Notes: generated from the letters alone by a model not told the origin. Shown: positions 43,560 through 53,344, numbered from the stretch's first letter. The stretch is 64,000 nt of DNA from Flavobacterium sp. 270 (GCF_004368785.1 NZ_SODM01000001.1:1054001-1118000), one strand, 5' to 3'. Numbers and translations: made by a program.

Positions 43560-45944
43560 TCATAATTTTCTCTTGCTGAAGTAGTTAGACATAAAAGTCA
43601 CAAAACTTACAATCGTAATTGTACTCAAAGGCATTATAATAGCAGCAACCAGCGGCAGAAGATTTCCGGTAACGGCAAATGCAAGACCTATAACGTTGTA
43701 CAGCAATGATAAAGCAAAACTCATTTTGATAATTAAAATGGCTTTGTGAGATAATTTTAAAAAGTAATTGAGACGCGAAAATTCGCTTGCATCTAAAATA
43801 GCATCACAGGCAGGAGAAAAAACATTGACATTTTCTGAGATCGAAATACCAACATTACTTTGAGCCAAAGCTCCGGCGTCGTTTAAACCGTCTCCGACCA
43901 TCATAACGTTTTGTCCGTTTTGCTGGAGTTTTTTTATAAAATCAAGTTTTTGTTCGGGTTTCTGATTGAATATCAGCTCTGTGCCTTTGGGTAGAATATT
44001 TTCTAAATTGCCTCTTTCGCCATCATTATCTCCCGAAAGTACCTTTATTTGATAGTCTTTACTAAGCGTGGCAAAGAGCTTTTCTAAACCTTCTCTATAT
44101 TGGTTTTCGAAAAGAAATTTCCCGTAATAAACATCATTTATTTTAATGTGAAGTGATGTTCTTTCTATTTCTGATGAATCTAAAACTGGACTTTCGACAA
44201 ATTTTCCAGAACCAATTTTAATTGATGCATTTTCGGCGAAAGCTAAAATTCCTTTTCCGGTTATTTCCTCAAAATCGTCAATTTTGATTTTCTTTGTTTC
44301 TGGCAGAAAATCATACAGCATCCGGCTTAATGGATGGTTGGAAGCGCGAAGTGTATTTTTTATTAATATAAAATCTTCATCAGAAATTACAGTTCCTTCG
44401 TAGGTAATATTCGATTTTTTATTGGTTGTAATTGTTCCTGTTTTATCAAAAACGATCGTATTAACTTTTGCCAATTGTTCTATTACTAAAGCATTTTTGA
44501 GATACAATTTCTGTTTGCCTAAAATCCTTAAAATGTTTCCAAAAGTAAATGGCGCAGTTAACGCTAATGCACACGGACAAGCAACAATTAATACAGCTGT
44601 AAAGACATTAAAAGCAGTATTAGCATCAAAAAATATCCAATAACCAAATCCTGCAAAGGCAATTAAAAGCAAAATGGGCGTAAAATATCGGCTTATCGTA
44701 TCGGTAATCGTTTTGTGTTTTTGGTCTACATTTTTCTGGAAAATCTCATTACTCCATAACTGCGTCAAATAACTTTGAGAAACAGAATGTAAAACTTCCA
44801 TTTCTACAACTTTACCAATTTGTTTTCCGCCGGCAAATATTTTATCACCAGATTTTTTGGTAATTGGCACGGCTTCACCAGTCACAAAACTATAATCAAT
44901 TTCGGCGCTTTCGCTGATTAAAATTCCATCAACGGGAATTAGCTCCTGATTTCTGATTAATAATCGATTTCCTTTTTCGACATCATAAATGGGAAGATTT
45001 TCTTCTGATGAATCTGGATTTATTCTGGTAACAGCAATTGGAAAATAGGATTTAAAATCACGTTCGAAACTTAAAAAACTATAGGTTTTTATTTGAAACA
45101 TTTTTCCTAGTAACATAAAAAATACAAGGCCGGCCATACTGTCGAAAAATCCTGAACCGTAATTCATTACAATATCATAAGTACTTCGTACAAACATAAT
45201 AATGATTCCTAAGGCAATAGGAATATCTATGTTTAACATTCTGGATTTAATGCTTTTATAAGCCGAAATATAATAACCGCTCGCAGAATATAAAAAGCTT
45301 GGCAAAGCCAGAATAAAAATTAAACCTCTAAAAAACGGTTTGTAATTATCGAGCCAAAATTCTTTTATTTCAAAATATTCGGGAAAAGACAACAGCATTA
45401 TATTACCGAAGCAGAAAAAGGCAACACCAAGTTTATAAGTCAGACTTCTGTCGACATTGTTTTTACCTGTTTCGTAATTTTCTAAACTAATATAAGGTTC
45501 ATAACCTATTGAACTTAATGTGTAAACGATAGTTTTAAGCGAAACCTGATCTGAATCGTAGGTTATACGTACTTTTTTCTCGGGAAAATTAACTTGAGAA
45601 ATGTTTATGCCGGGTTGAATTCGGCTAAGATTTTCGAGAATCCAAATACAAGAACTGCAATGAATATGGGGAATATTTAAGGATACAATTGCGGTGTTTC
45701 CTTCTTGAAATTCTAGTATTTTGGAGCGTATCGCTTCGTTTTCTAAAAAATCGTATTTGCCTTGTATGTCTTGTGGCGTCGCTCCGGGAGATTTTGCAAA
45801 ATCGTAATATGAGGTTAAATCGTGGCTGCTAAAAATTTCGTAAACTGTTTTACAGCCGTTGCAGCAAAAAAGTTTTTCATCAAAATGTATTTCTTCATTT
45901 TCATCAATGGCCAGACCGCAATGATAGCAATTTTGCGCACTCAT
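43560..45944 (-). CDS. ccoI: Copper-translocating P-type ATPase CcoI/FixI
   Basis: 794 residues from the ATG at 45944; the TTG at 45974 would read through the promoter's -7 element. The N terminus has a cysteine-rich metal domain (CYHCGLAI, LFCCNGCKTVYEIF) and an HMA domain (HIHCSSCIWILEN). Then come the transport CPC motif ACPCALALTAP, the phosphorylation site DKTGTITTNKKS, and VMMVGDGLNDAGALAQ. It exports or delivers copper for cbb3 oxidase assembly. It has its own FNR-type promoter, 115 bases behind the cco operon start. Confidence 0.93.
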   Translation of the reverse strand: MSAQNCYHCGLAIDENEEIHFDEKLFCCNGCKTVYEIFSSHDLTSYYDFAKSPGATPQDIQGKYDFLENEAIRSKILEFQEGNTAIVSLNIPHIHCSSCIWILENLSRIQPGINISQVNFPEKKVRITYDSDQVSLKTIVYTLSSIGYEPYISLENYETGKNNVDRSLTYKLGVAFFCFGNIMLLSFPEYFEIKEFWLDNYKPFFRGLIFILALPSFLYSASGYYISAYKSIKSRMLNIDIPIALGIIIMFVRSTYDIVMNYGSGFFDSMAGLVFFMLLGKMFQIKTYSFLSFERDFKSYFPIAVTRINPDSSEENLPIYDVEKGNRLLIRNQELIPVDGILISESAEIDYSFVTGEAVPITKKSGDKIFAGGKQIGKVVEMEVLHSVSQSYLTQLWSNEIFQKNVDQKHKTITDTISRYFTPILLLIAFAGFGYWIFFDANTAFNVFTAVLIVACPCALALTAPFTFGNILRILGKQKLYLKNALVIEQLAKVNTIVFDKTGTITTNKKSNITYEGTVISDEDFILIKNTLRASNHPLSRMLYDFLPETKKIKIDDFEEITGKGILAFAENASIKIGSGKFVESPVLDSSEIERTSLHIKINDVYYGKFLFENQYREGLEKLFATLSKDYQIKVLSGDNDGERGNLENILPKGTELIFNQKPEQKLDFIKKLQQNGQNVMMVGDGLNDAGALAQSNVGISISENVNVFSPACDAILDASEFSRLNYFLKLSHKAILIIKMSFALSLLYNVIGLAFAVTGNLLPLVAAIIMPLSTITIVSFVTFMSNYFSKRKL

Positions 45945-45964
45945 AATTTGTTTTTTTAATGATG

Positions 45965-46008
45965 CAAAGGTCAAAACAACACCTTATTATAAACATGATA
46001 ATTATCAT
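45965..46008 (-). promoter_or_regulatory. FNR-type box and -7 element of ccoI
   Basis: On the minus strand, box ATGATAATTATCAT (45995-46008), 22 bases, then GACCTTTG (45965-45972), an imperfect -7 that keeps TTTG. The ATG lies 20 bases further on. Confidence 0.75.
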
Positions 46009-46120
46009 TGCATATTTAAATTGAATTCTAATTTAAGCAAATAAAATATCGAAATCACAACGATTTGTATTTTCTTTATAAATTTAATAGAGATTAAGGC
46101 GTAAAACTCCGAATAATGCT

Positions 46121-46128
46121 TAATTTTG
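46121..46128 (+). promoter_or_regulatory. -7 element TAATTTTG of the Crp/Fnr regulator
   Basis: TAATTTTG fits TAnnTTTG, 18 bases before the ATG at 46147; no FNR box is at the standard distance, so the regulator may be constitutive. Confidence 0.6.
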
Positions 46129-46146
46129 CAGCAAACAAATCTTGTC

Positions 46147-46833
46147 ATGAATAAATGTGATCAATGCATTGTAAGACAGCTAAGCTCATTAAAAGCCCTT
46201 AATAAAGAAGAAGTAATACAACTAGCGAATAGCAAGACTACTTATACTATTAAAAAAGGAGAAGCTATTTTTGAGGAAGGAGAAGTAACCAATGGTGTTT
46301 TTTGTATAAAAGACGGAGTTGGAAAACTCTCTAAATTAAGTGCTAACGGCAAAGACCAGATTGTAAAACTGGTTAAGTCGGGAGAACTTTTAGGACAGCG
46401 CTCTATGATTAGTAATGAGCCTGCCAACTTATCTGCAAAAGCGATTGCTGATATGGAAGTTTGTTTTATTCCTAAAACCGAAATCTTAACTTTTTTCAAC
46501 AACAACAATCAGTTTTCTTTAAACATGATGCAGTCTGTCTGCGAGGATTTAAAAGAATCTGAAAACGATAAAATTGCTTTAGTTCAAAAAACGGTAAAAC
46601 AAAGATTGGCAGAAACTTTATTGGAACTGCACGATAATTTTGGCGAAAATGCTGATCATACGCTGAAAGTACAACTTACAAGAGAAGAATTGGCGGGAAT
46701 AATTGGAACTGCAACTGAAAGCTGTATCCGATTATTATCTGATTTTAATAAACTGGAACTTATTGAATTATCTGGTAAAAAAATTATACTTAAAGACGTA
46801 AGAGCTTTAAAAAAACTGGCTGAGCAGTTATAG
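46147..46833 (+). CDS. Crp/Fnr family oxygen-type regulator
   Basis: 228 residues from the ATG at 46147 (the TTG at 46126 lies inside the promoter). The cNMP-like sensor domain is followed by a C-terminal helix-turn-helix (LTREELAGIIGTATESCIRL). Cysteines at 4, 7 and 106 align in spacing with C20, C23 and C122 of E. coli FNR; the place of C29 is Ser 13. In the recognition helix Glu and Arg of E. coli FNR (209, 213) are kept but Ser212 is Ile. Likely master regulator of the hemN, cco and PAS promoters in this window. Confidence 0.88.
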   Translation: MNKCDQCIVRQLSSLKALNKEEVIQLANSKTTYTIKKGEAIFEEGEVTNGVFCIKDGVGKLSKLSANGKDQIVKLVKSGELLGQRSMISNEPANLSAKAIADMEVCFIPKTEILTFFNNNNQFSLNMMQSVCEDLKESENDKIALVQKTVKQRLAETLLELHDNFGENADHTLKVQLTREELAGIIGTATESCIRLLSDFNKLELIELSGKKIILKDVRALKKLAEQL

Positions 46834-47598
46834 TTTTTTAGCTTCATTCCAAAATACATCCATTTCGGCTAAAGTCATATCCATTAAAGGTTTTCCTAAT
46901 TCGCCGGCTTTTGATTCTAAGTATTGAAAACGTTTTATAAATTTTTTATTGGTGCGTTCTAACGCATCCTCCGGGTTCACATTTAGAAAACGGGCGTAAT
47001 TGATCATCGAGAATAAAACATCGCCAAATTCAGCTTCTATTTTATCCTGATCTCCGGCTCTTACTTCTTCCTGAAGTTCTTCGAGTTCTTCTTGTACTTT
47101 ATCCCAAACCTGATGCGGTTCTTCCCAATCAAAACCAACACCTTTTACTTTGTCCTGAATTCTACTTGCTTTTACTAATGCAGGTAAACTTCTTGGAACG
47201 CCTTCTAAAACTGATTTTTTGCCTTCTTTAAGCTTCAGTTTTTCCCAGTTTTGTTTTACTTCTTCTTCGTCTTTCACGACAGTGTCACTGTAAATGTGTG
47301 GATGACGGTGAATTAGTTTTTCGCAGATTTCATTGCATACATCTGCAATGTCAAAATCATTGGTTTCACTGCCTATTTTGGCATAAAAAACAATATGCAG
47401 CAACAAATCTCCCAATTCTTTTTTTACTTCGTTTAAATCATTATCCAAAATAGCATCTCCAAGTTCGTAAGTTTCTTCAATCGTAAGATGTCTTAAGGTT
47501 TGCAACGTCTGCTTTTTATCCCACGGACATTGTTCACGAAGTTCATCCATGATAATTAATAATCTTTCGAAAGCCTTAAGTTGAAGTTCTTTGCTCAT
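46828..47598 (-). CDS. mazG: Nucleoside triphosphate pyrophosphohydrolase
   Basis: Hydrolyses NTPs to NMPs and pyrophosphate, removing abnormal nucleotides and lowering alarmone levels. 256 residues with two MazG domains: MDELREQCPWDKKQTLQTL, ETYELGDAILDNDLNEVKKE, and a second set EELEELQEEVRAGDQDKIEAEFGDVLFSMINYARF (split at about 155-190). The stop overlaps the convergent regulator's end by six bases. No operon partner. Confidence 0.93.
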   Translation of the reverse strand: MSKELQLKAFERLLIIMDELREQCPWDKKQTLQTLRHLTIEETYELGDAILDNDLNEVKKELGDLLLHIVFYAKIGSETNDFDIADVCNEICEKLIHRHPHIYSDTVVKDEEEVKQNWEKLKLKEGKKSVLEGVPRSLPALVKASRIQDKVKGVGFDWEEPHQVWDKVQEELEELQEEVRAGDQDKIEAEFGDVLFSMINYARFLNVNPEDALERTNKKFIKRFQYLESKAGELGKPLMDMTLAEMDVFWNEAKKL

Positions 47599-47643
47599 TT
47601 TATTGAAGTATTTTGATTTTATAACCTATGTGTAAAAGTAAAA

Positions 47644-47674
47644 AATCCTGTCAAGAAAACATCTTAACAGGATT
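47644..47674 (-). terminator. Terminator after the DUF5606 gene
   Basis: AATCCTGT (47644-47651) pairs with ACAGGATT (47667-47674); a T run follows on the minus strand. Confidence 0.8.
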
Positions 47675-47699
47675 ATTATATTTTGAATGTAACTAATTA

Positions 47700-48197
47700 C
47701 TATTCTTCTTTTTTAGTAGCTGCTTTTTTCGCTGGAGCCTTTTTTGCCGGCGCTTTTTTAGCTTTTTCTTCTACAACTGGAGTTTCTTCTTTAGCTTCTG
47801 CTGCAGCCGGAGCTAAATCTGTTACTAATCCTTTTGCCTGAAGTGTGTTGTACCAGTTTAGTACTTTTTTGATATCTGAAGGATAAACTCTTTCTTCGTC
47901 ATAATCAGGTAAAATTTCTTTAAAGTAAGCTGCCAGTGTAGCGTTGTCTTCTTTGTGAGAGATTGCTTGTCCTTTATTTTCCTTAGTAGCAATAAGTTTC
48001 ATTACTTCGGTCAATGGTTTTTCGCCACCATGCGTATAAATCGAAATTTCAGATAATAAACTTACATTACTTTTTAAGCTTACAGTGATTTTTTTACCAT
48101 CTGTTAATGATTCTGCTACAAATCCTGTACGAGTCTGCACCTTCAATTCGTATAAACCTGGTTTCCCAGAAACAGCTAATATTTTTTCTAAATTCAT
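47700..48197 (-). CDS. DUF5606 domain protein with basic tail
   Basis: 165 residues. The N-terminal 125 match DUF5606 (MNLEKILAVSGKPGLYELKV, EISIYTHGGEKPL), a Bacteroidota family. The last 30 residues are an Ala/Lys/Pro repeat (KKAPAKKAPAKKAATKK), similar to histone-like or nucleic-acid-binding tails. Function unknown. It follows def closely (37 bases) and is probably cotranscribed with it. Confidence 0.85.
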   Translation of the reverse strand: MNLEKILAVSGKPGLYELKVQTRTGFVAESLTDGKKITVSLKSNVSLLSEISIYTHGGEKPLTEVMKLIATKENKGQAISHKEDNATLAAYFKEILPDYDEERVYPSDIKKVLNWYNTLQAKGLVTDLAPAAAEAKEETPVVEEKAKKAPAKKAPAKKAATKKEE

Positions 48198-48234
48198 GTT
48201 TATTATAATTTGTATTAAGAATTTCGTTTATTAT

Positions 48235-48825
48235 TTATCTTCCTTTTTTGGCTGCAAAAAATTTCATTCTATACTCCTGAAACGTTTTACCTTCGGTAAT
48301 GTTTTTCAATTTCTTTTGTATTAAACGCTTTTTTAATGATGATATTTTATCAGTAAATAAAACCCCTTCGATATGGTCGTATTCGTGTTGAATAACTCTT
48401 GCAATCAATCCATCAAAAACCTCTGTTTTCATTACAAAATCTTCTTCGCAGTATTCAATTGTAACTGTTGGTTTTCTGTACACATCTTCACGAACGTCTG
48501 GAATACTCAAACAACCTTCGTTAAAACTCCACTCTTCACCTTCTTCTTTTAGAATCTTAGCATTTATAAAAGTTTTTTTGAAACCTTTTAAATCTTTTTG
48601 TTCTTCTGACGGTAAATCCTCATCATCACTAAAAGGTGTTGTATCAATAACAAACAAACGAATCGGCATACCTACCTGCGGTGCAGCAAGCCCAACACCG
48701 TAAGCGTTGTACATGGTTTCATACATGTTTGCTATTGTTTCTTTTAAGTTTGGATAATCTGGCGTAATCGCCTCACCCACTTTTCTTAAAACAGGATCAC
48801 CATATCCTACTATTGGTAATATCAT
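48235..48825 (-). CDS. def: Peptide deformylase
   Basis: Removes the formyl group from the N terminus of new proteins. 196 residues with the three motifs GVGLAAPQVG (about 43-52), EGCLSIPD (metal Cys) and QHEYDHIEG (HEXXH metal site). Complete and conventional. Confidence 0.96.
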   Translation of the reverse strand: MILPIVGYGDPVLRKVGEAITPDYPNLKETIANMYETMYNAYGVGLAAPQVGMPIRLFVIDTTPFSDDEDLPSEEQKDLKGFKKTFINAKILKEEGEEWSFNEGCLSIPDVREDVYRKPTVTIEYCEEDFVMKTEVFDGLIARVIQHEYDHIEGVLFTDKISSLKKRLIQKKLKNITEGKTFQEYRMKFFAAKKGR

Positions 48826-48888
48826 TTGTATTTTTTTAATGTATTTATCTACTGAAAAACCTGAATTTGATTCTCATAATTCAGCTGG

Positions 48889-48896
48889 CAAAAATA
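48889..48896 (-). promoter_or_regulatory. -7 element TATTTTTG for def
   Basis: On the minus strand TATTTTTG fits TAnnTTTG, 63 bases before the ATG. Confidence 0.5.
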
Positions 48897-49001
48897 GTAA
48901 AAAATAGTCAATGAATAATTCTAAACCTATATTATCTTATTTTTTTGTCTGCTTCTTAAAATCTTATCCATAATTATGCCAAAATAATTCGTACAATATC
49001 T

Positions 49002-49009
49002 TATTTTTG
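49002..49009 (+). promoter_or_regulatory. -7 element TATTTTTG for the FUSC gene
   Basis: TATTTTTG fits TAnnTTTG, 17 bases before the ATG at 49027. Confidence 0.55.
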
Positions 49010-49026
49010 CTAGTAAACTTTAACAT

Positions 49027-51249
49027 ATGTTTGACCGTATCTCCAAATTTACTAACAGTACATCTTTCTTAAATGCTTCAAAAGTAACGATTGCTTCTGT
49101 TGTTCCGGTCTTGATTTTGAATTTTTTGGGATATTTTGAAATTGGCTTTACAATTGCGTTAGGAGCTTTCTATACTTATCCAAGTGATATTGCAAGTTCA
49201 TTGAGCCATAAAATAAAAGGGCTTATTGCAGCTTCTTTTATTGTTGCTATAGTAAATCTGCTTGTAAATTTTGCTTATCCTTATCCTGTTATATTTTATC
49301 CGTTTCTGGGATTTTTATTGTTTTTGTGTTCGATGATTTCTGTTTACGGACAACGCGCTACATTGGTTTCGTTTTCTGCTTTACTTTCTATCGCACTATC
49401 TTTTGGGCATATGCACGAAGGCTGGGAAGCTATTCAGTATTCGGGTTTTATTTTTATTGGAGGAATTTTATATTTAATTGTATCGCTTGTTTTTCATTTT
49501 GTACAACCTTATAAGTATGTTGAATTACAAATTGCAGAGGGAATAAAATTAACAGCAAAATATCTAAAGCTAAGAGGTGATTTGTGGAGTCCGGCAGCCA
49601 ATAGAAAAACCATAATTGAGAAACAGCTGGCCGTTCAGGTTGATTTAAATTTGATTCACGAAGATTTAAGAAAACTGCTTATTGGTAATCAAAATGCATC
49701 TGCAACAACAAGCCAGAACAGAAAAATGCTGCTTGTGTTTATTACATTGGTCGAAATTCAGGAACTTGCTTTATATACTTCTTTTGATCATAGCAAACTG
49801 CATGAAAAATTTGCCAAACATCCTGATGTGCTTAGAACGTATCAAAATGTGGCTTATAAATTGGCTTCGACTTTAAAAAAGCTTTCTAAAAACGTGCATA
49901 ATATTTCTGTCTATGTTGACAAACAAGAATTGAAAAATGAGCTTGATGCGCTTGAATTTGCGATTTTTGACTATGAAAAAAGTTTAGGTAAAGAAGAAGC
50001 TGCAAAAGGTGTTTTGATGCTGACGAATATGCTGAAATATGCTAAAAATCAGGTTGGAAAAATTAAAATTATCCAGCGTGCTTTTTCACTTGCTATGCAG
50101 TCTTACAAACTAAAAGATAAGGATAAAGAATTGGAGAAATTTCTAACGCCTCAATATTATCCTTTACGCACGCTGACAGAAAACTTAACTTTTTCTTCTT
50201 CTATTTTCAGGCATTCGATCAGGCTTACTATTACTATTCTTATAGGATTGCTTTTGGGAGATTTACTGCATCTTGAAAATAGTTATTGGATTCTGCTGAC
50301 TATTGTTGTAATCATGAGACCGGGTTATGGTTTAACGAAAGAACGTTCTTATAATAGAATTTTCGGGACTATCTTGGGCGGTTTACTTGCTTTCGGAATT
50401 GTATCGGTGGTTCAGAACCATGTGGCTTTGAGTATTTTTACTATTATTTGTATGCTGCTTGGAATTGCTTTTACACAAATAAATTACAAAATAAGCGCAA
50501 CTTTTGTGACTATGTACGTGGTTTTTGTTTACGGAATTCTAACTCCAAATGTAGTTGAGGTAATTCAGTTTAGAATATTAGATTCGCTTATTGGTGCCAC
50601 TTTGGCTTTTATGGCAAACCAATTTTTATGGCCTGCGTGGGAGTTTATCAATACTCCTATTCATATCGAAAATTCAATTCGCGCCAATAGAAATTATCTT
50701 AAAGAAATTGCAGGTTATTATAATCAGAAAGGAGAAATCCCTACTTCTTATCGATTGGCAAGAAAGCATGCTTTTGTAGAAATTGGCAATTTGATGACTT
50801 CGTTTCAGCGTATGATGCAGGAACCAAAATCAAAGCAAAAAACACTGCCTTTGGTTAATAAACTGGTGGTTTTAAATCATTCTATATTATCGGCGCTGGC
50901 TTCTTTGTCAACTTATATTCAGTCGCACCAGACGACATCTGCATCAGAATCTTTTAATTATATTATAAAAACCATTTTATCAAACTTAGATCATTCTATT
51001 TCTATTTTAAGAAATGAAACGATTTTAACAGATACTTTTTTTGATAAGGAAGATGTGACGCTTCAGTTTGAAGAATTAAAACGTAAAAACTTTTTACGTC
51101 TGGCTACAGATGATGAATTGGATAAAGAAACGCGTCAGGCGAAAATGCAAGAAGCTCAAATGGTTATTGAGCAATTGATCTGGATGAGTAATCTTGCCGA
51201 AAAAATCTATAAAAACACAATAGACTTAAAAGCAACAAATCCAGATTAA
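49027..51249 (+). CDS. FUSC family membrane transporter (YccS/YhfK-like)
   Basis: 740 residues in two membrane blocks: the first about five helices at 20-160, then a cytosolic helical part, then a second membrane block at about 400-530 (SIRLTITILIGLLLGDLLHLE, IVVIMRPGYGLTKERSYNRIFGT split). RPGYGLTKERSYNRI matches the FUSC signature. Members resemble aromatic acid efflux proteins; the substrate here is unknown. A terminator overlaps its stop codon. Confidence 0.88.
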   Translation: MFDRISKFTNSTSFLNASKVTIASVVPVLILNFLGYFEIGFTIALGAFYTYPSDIASSLSHKIKGLIAASFIVAIVNLLVNFAYPYPVIFYPFLGFLLFLCSMISVYGQRATLVSFSALLSIALSFGHMHEGWEAIQYSGFIFIGGILYLIVSLVFHFVQPYKYVELQIAEGIKLTAKYLKLRGDLWSPAANRKTIIEKQLAVQVDLNLIHEDLRKLLIGNQNASATTSQNRKMLLVFITLVEIQELALYTSFDHSKLHEKFAKHPDVLRTYQNVAYKLASTLKKLSKNVHNISVYVDKQELKNELDALEFAIFDYEKSLGKEEAAKGVLMLTNMLKYAKNQVGKIKIIQRAFSLAMQSYKLKDKDKELEKFLTPQYYPLRTLTENLTFSSSIFRHSIRLTITILIGLLLGDLLHLENSYWILLTIVVIMRPGYGLTKERSYNRIFGTILGGLLAFGIVSVVQNHVALSIFTIICMLLGIAFTQINYKISATFVTMYVVFVYGILTPNVVEVIQFRILDSLIGATLAFMANQFLWPAWEFINTPIHIENSIRANRNYLKEIAGYYNQKGEIPTSYRLARKHAFVEIGNLMTSFQRMMQEPKSKQKTLPLVNKLVVLNHSILSALASLSTYIQSHQTTSASESFNYIIKTILSNLDHSISILRNETILTDTFFDKEDVTLQFEELKRKNFLRLATDDELDKETRQAKMQEAQMVIEQLIWMSNLAEKIYKNTIDLKATNPD

Positions 51250-51266
51250 TTCATCTGGATTTGTTT
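51237..51266 (+). terminator. Terminator overlapping the FUSC stop codon
   Basis: AAATCCAGAT (51237-51246) pairs with ATCTGGATTT (51253-51262); the stop TAA is in the loop. T-rich sequence follows. Confidence 0.85.
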
Positions 51267-51288
51267 TTATTACTTATAAAATTTGAGC

Positions 51289-52785
51289 TTAATTGTTTAG
51301 TTTTAAAACTTCTGAAGTTTGTTTTCTAAGTTTTTCTAAAAGCTCTGGTTTATCGTTTAATGTCTGACCATAAGAAGGAATCATATTTTTCATTTTTTCT
51401 TCCCATTCTGGTGTTTTAATTTGATCTGCAAAACATCTTTTGATCAAATCAATCATAATGGCAACGGCTGTAGAAGCACCAGGAGAAGCTCCTAATAAAA
51501 CTGCCAAAGAACCATCATGTGTATTAATTACTTCTGTACCAAATTCTAAAACACCGCCTTCTTTTTCATCTTTTTTAATAACCTGTACACGTTGACCTGC
51601 TTTTTCAAGTGTCCAGTCTTTTGAACGTGCAGATGGAAGATATTCGCGTAAAGCTTTCATTCTGTCTTTTGGAGACTGACGTACTTGCTCGATCAAATAT
51701 TTCGTTAAAGGAATATTGTGTAATCCAGCGGCAATCATCGGAATTAAATTATTCGCTTTTATAGATAATGGTAAATCTAAATAAGATCCATTTTTTAAGA
51801 AACGTGTTGAGAATCCTGCGAATGGTCCAAAAAGAAGTGCTTTTTCGCCATCAATTACGCGGGTATCAATATGAGGAACAGACATTGGAGGTGCTCCGAC
51901 ACTTGCTTTCCCGTAAACTTTTGCCTGATGTTTAGCAATAACCTCAGGATTGGTGCATTTTAGCCATTGTCCGCTTACAGGGAAACCGCCGTAACCATTT
52001 CCTTCTGGAACATTTGCTTTTTCTAATAAAGGTAATGAACCACCACCTGCACCAATAAATACAAATTTGGTATATGCTTTACGTTTTTGACCTGTAGATA
52101 AATCTGTGATTTTTATTCTCCAGGATTTATCTTCACGTTGTTTTAGTTTTTTTACTTCGTGATTAAAGTATAAAGAAACACCGTCAAGTTTTTCTAAATA
52201 ATTAAACATACTTCTTGTCAAGGCACCAAAATTTACATCGGTACCAATTGGCATATAAGTAGCTGCTAATTTTTCGGTATTTTCTCTGCCTTCCATTACA
52301 AGCGGCATCCAGTGTTTTAACTGATCAAAATCAGTACTGAAAAGCATTTGAGAAAAAAGAGGATTTTGCTGCAGTGCTTCAAATCTCGTTCTAAGAAATT
52401 CTACATTATTTTCTCCCCAAACAAAACTCATGTGAGGAACGCTTTTGATAAAATTTTCCGGAGACGGAACTTTATTCTGTTGTACTAAATACGTCCAGAA
52501 TTGACGGGAAAGTTCAAAAGATTCTGCAATACTAATTGCTTTCTTAGGATCAACGCTTCCGTCTGGCTTTTCTGGCGTATAATTTAATTCACAAAAAGCA
52601 GAGTGACCTGTTCCTGCATTATTCCAAGCATCAGAGCTTTCGGCAGCAGCAACATCTAATCTTTCGTAAATTTCAATCTTTATATCGGGTTGTAATTCTT
52701 TCAAAATCACTCCAAGAGTGGCACTCATAATTCCCGCTCCAATAAGTACTACTTCACTATTTGAACGTATTGTTTCGTCAGGCAT
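51289..52785 (-). CDS. mqo: Malate:quinone oxidoreductase
   Basis: Membrane-associated FAD enzyme oxidising malate to oxaloacetate and passing electrons to quinone. 498 residues: dinucleotide motif VLIGAGIMSATLGVIL (about 14-29), GTGHSAFCELNYTP, MSFVWGENNVEFL, FIGAGGGSLPLLEKA, GFPVSGQWLKCTN, and GASPGASTAVAIM at the end. Standard length. Separate promoter; monocistronic. Confidence 0.95.
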   Translation of the reverse strand: MPDETIRSNSEVVLIGAGIMSATLGVILKELQPDIKIEIYERLDVAAAESSDAWNNAGTGHSAFCELNYTPEKPDGSVDPKKAISIAESFELSRQFWTYLVQQNKVPSPENFIKSVPHMSFVWGENNVEFLRTRFEALQQNPLFSQMLFSTDFDQLKHWMPLVMEGRENTEKLAATYMPIGTDVNFGALTRSMFNYLEKLDGVSLYFNHEVKKLKQREDKSWRIKITDLSTGQKRKAYTKFVFIGAGGGSLPLLEKANVPEGNGYGGFPVSGQWLKCTNPEVIAKHQAKVYGKASVGAPPMSVPHIDTRVIDGEKALLFGPFAGFSTRFLKNGSYLDLPLSIKANNLIPMIAAGLHNIPLTKYLIEQVRQSPKDRMKALREYLPSARSKDWTLEKAGQRVQVIKKDEKEGGVLEFGTEVINTHDGSLAVLLGASPGASTAVAIMIDLIKRCFADQIKTPEWEEKMKNMIPSYGQTLNDKPELLEKLRKQTSEVLKLNN

Positions 52786-52807
52786 AACAGTATTTTATTT
52801 TAAAGTG

Positions 52808-52815
52808 CAAAGGTA
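52808..52815 (-). promoter_or_regulatory. -7 element TACCTTTG for mqo
   Basis: On the minus strand TACCTTTG fits TAnnTTTG, 22 bases before the ATG. Confidence 0.6.
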
Positions 52816-52908
52816 CTTTTTTAATTGCAAAAAAAAAGTAATTTTTACATGATAAAAGTTAGGATTTTCTAAAAATTTTCAAAATTTGAGTCAAATTCAG
52901 ACCAAAAC

Positions 52909-53325
52909 TTAAAAACGCTTAGAAGAAAGATAGTCCTGAAGCATAATTGTTGCAGAAATTTCATCGATCAAACCTTTGTTCTGACGCTGTTTTTTGCTCA
53001 GTCCGCTGTCGATCATAGTTTGAAAAGCCATTTTTGAAGTAAAGCGTTCATCAACGCGAACGACTTTCATATCCGGAAAAATATTCGAAAAATGAGTTAC
53101 AAAACCTTTAATTATTGAAGCACTTTCAGATGGCTGTCCATTCATTTGTTTTGGTTCTCCAATTAAAACTGCTTCTACTTTTTCTTTAGCAAAATAATCT
53201 TTCAGAAAATCAATTAAGGTATTTGTTGGAATTGTAGTTAAACCAGAAGCAATAATCTGCATTTCATCAGTAACGGCAATTCCGGTACGTTTTTGTCCGT
53301 AATCTATCGAGAGGATTCTAGGCAT
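52909..53325 (-). CDS. ruvX: Putative pre-16S rRNA nuclease / Holliday junction resolvase (YqgF)
   Basis: 138 residues with the YqgF motifs: SIDYGQKRTGIAVTDE (catalytic Asp), VLIGEPKQMNGQPSE, VRVDERFTSKMA and KGLIDEISATIMLQDYL. It matures the 5' end of 16S rRNA and may act in recombination. It lies 19 bases after the RelE-like toxin gene, with which it may share a transcript. Confidence 0.93.
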   Translation of the reverse strand: MPRILSIDYGQKRTGIAVTDEMQIIASGLTTIPTNTLIDFLKDYFAKEKVEAVLIGEPKQMNGQPSESASIIKGFVTHFSNIFPDMKVVRVDERFTSKMAFQTMIDSGLSKKQRQNKGLIDEISATIMLQDYLSSKRF

Positions 53326-53344
53326 TTTTTTTAGTGAATTTTAA

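Noticed and set aside
45965..46008. FNR box at ccoI also controlling the regulator gene
   Set aside because: On the plus strand no TAnnTTTG follows at 22 bases, and the regulator has its own -7 element at 46121, far from the box.
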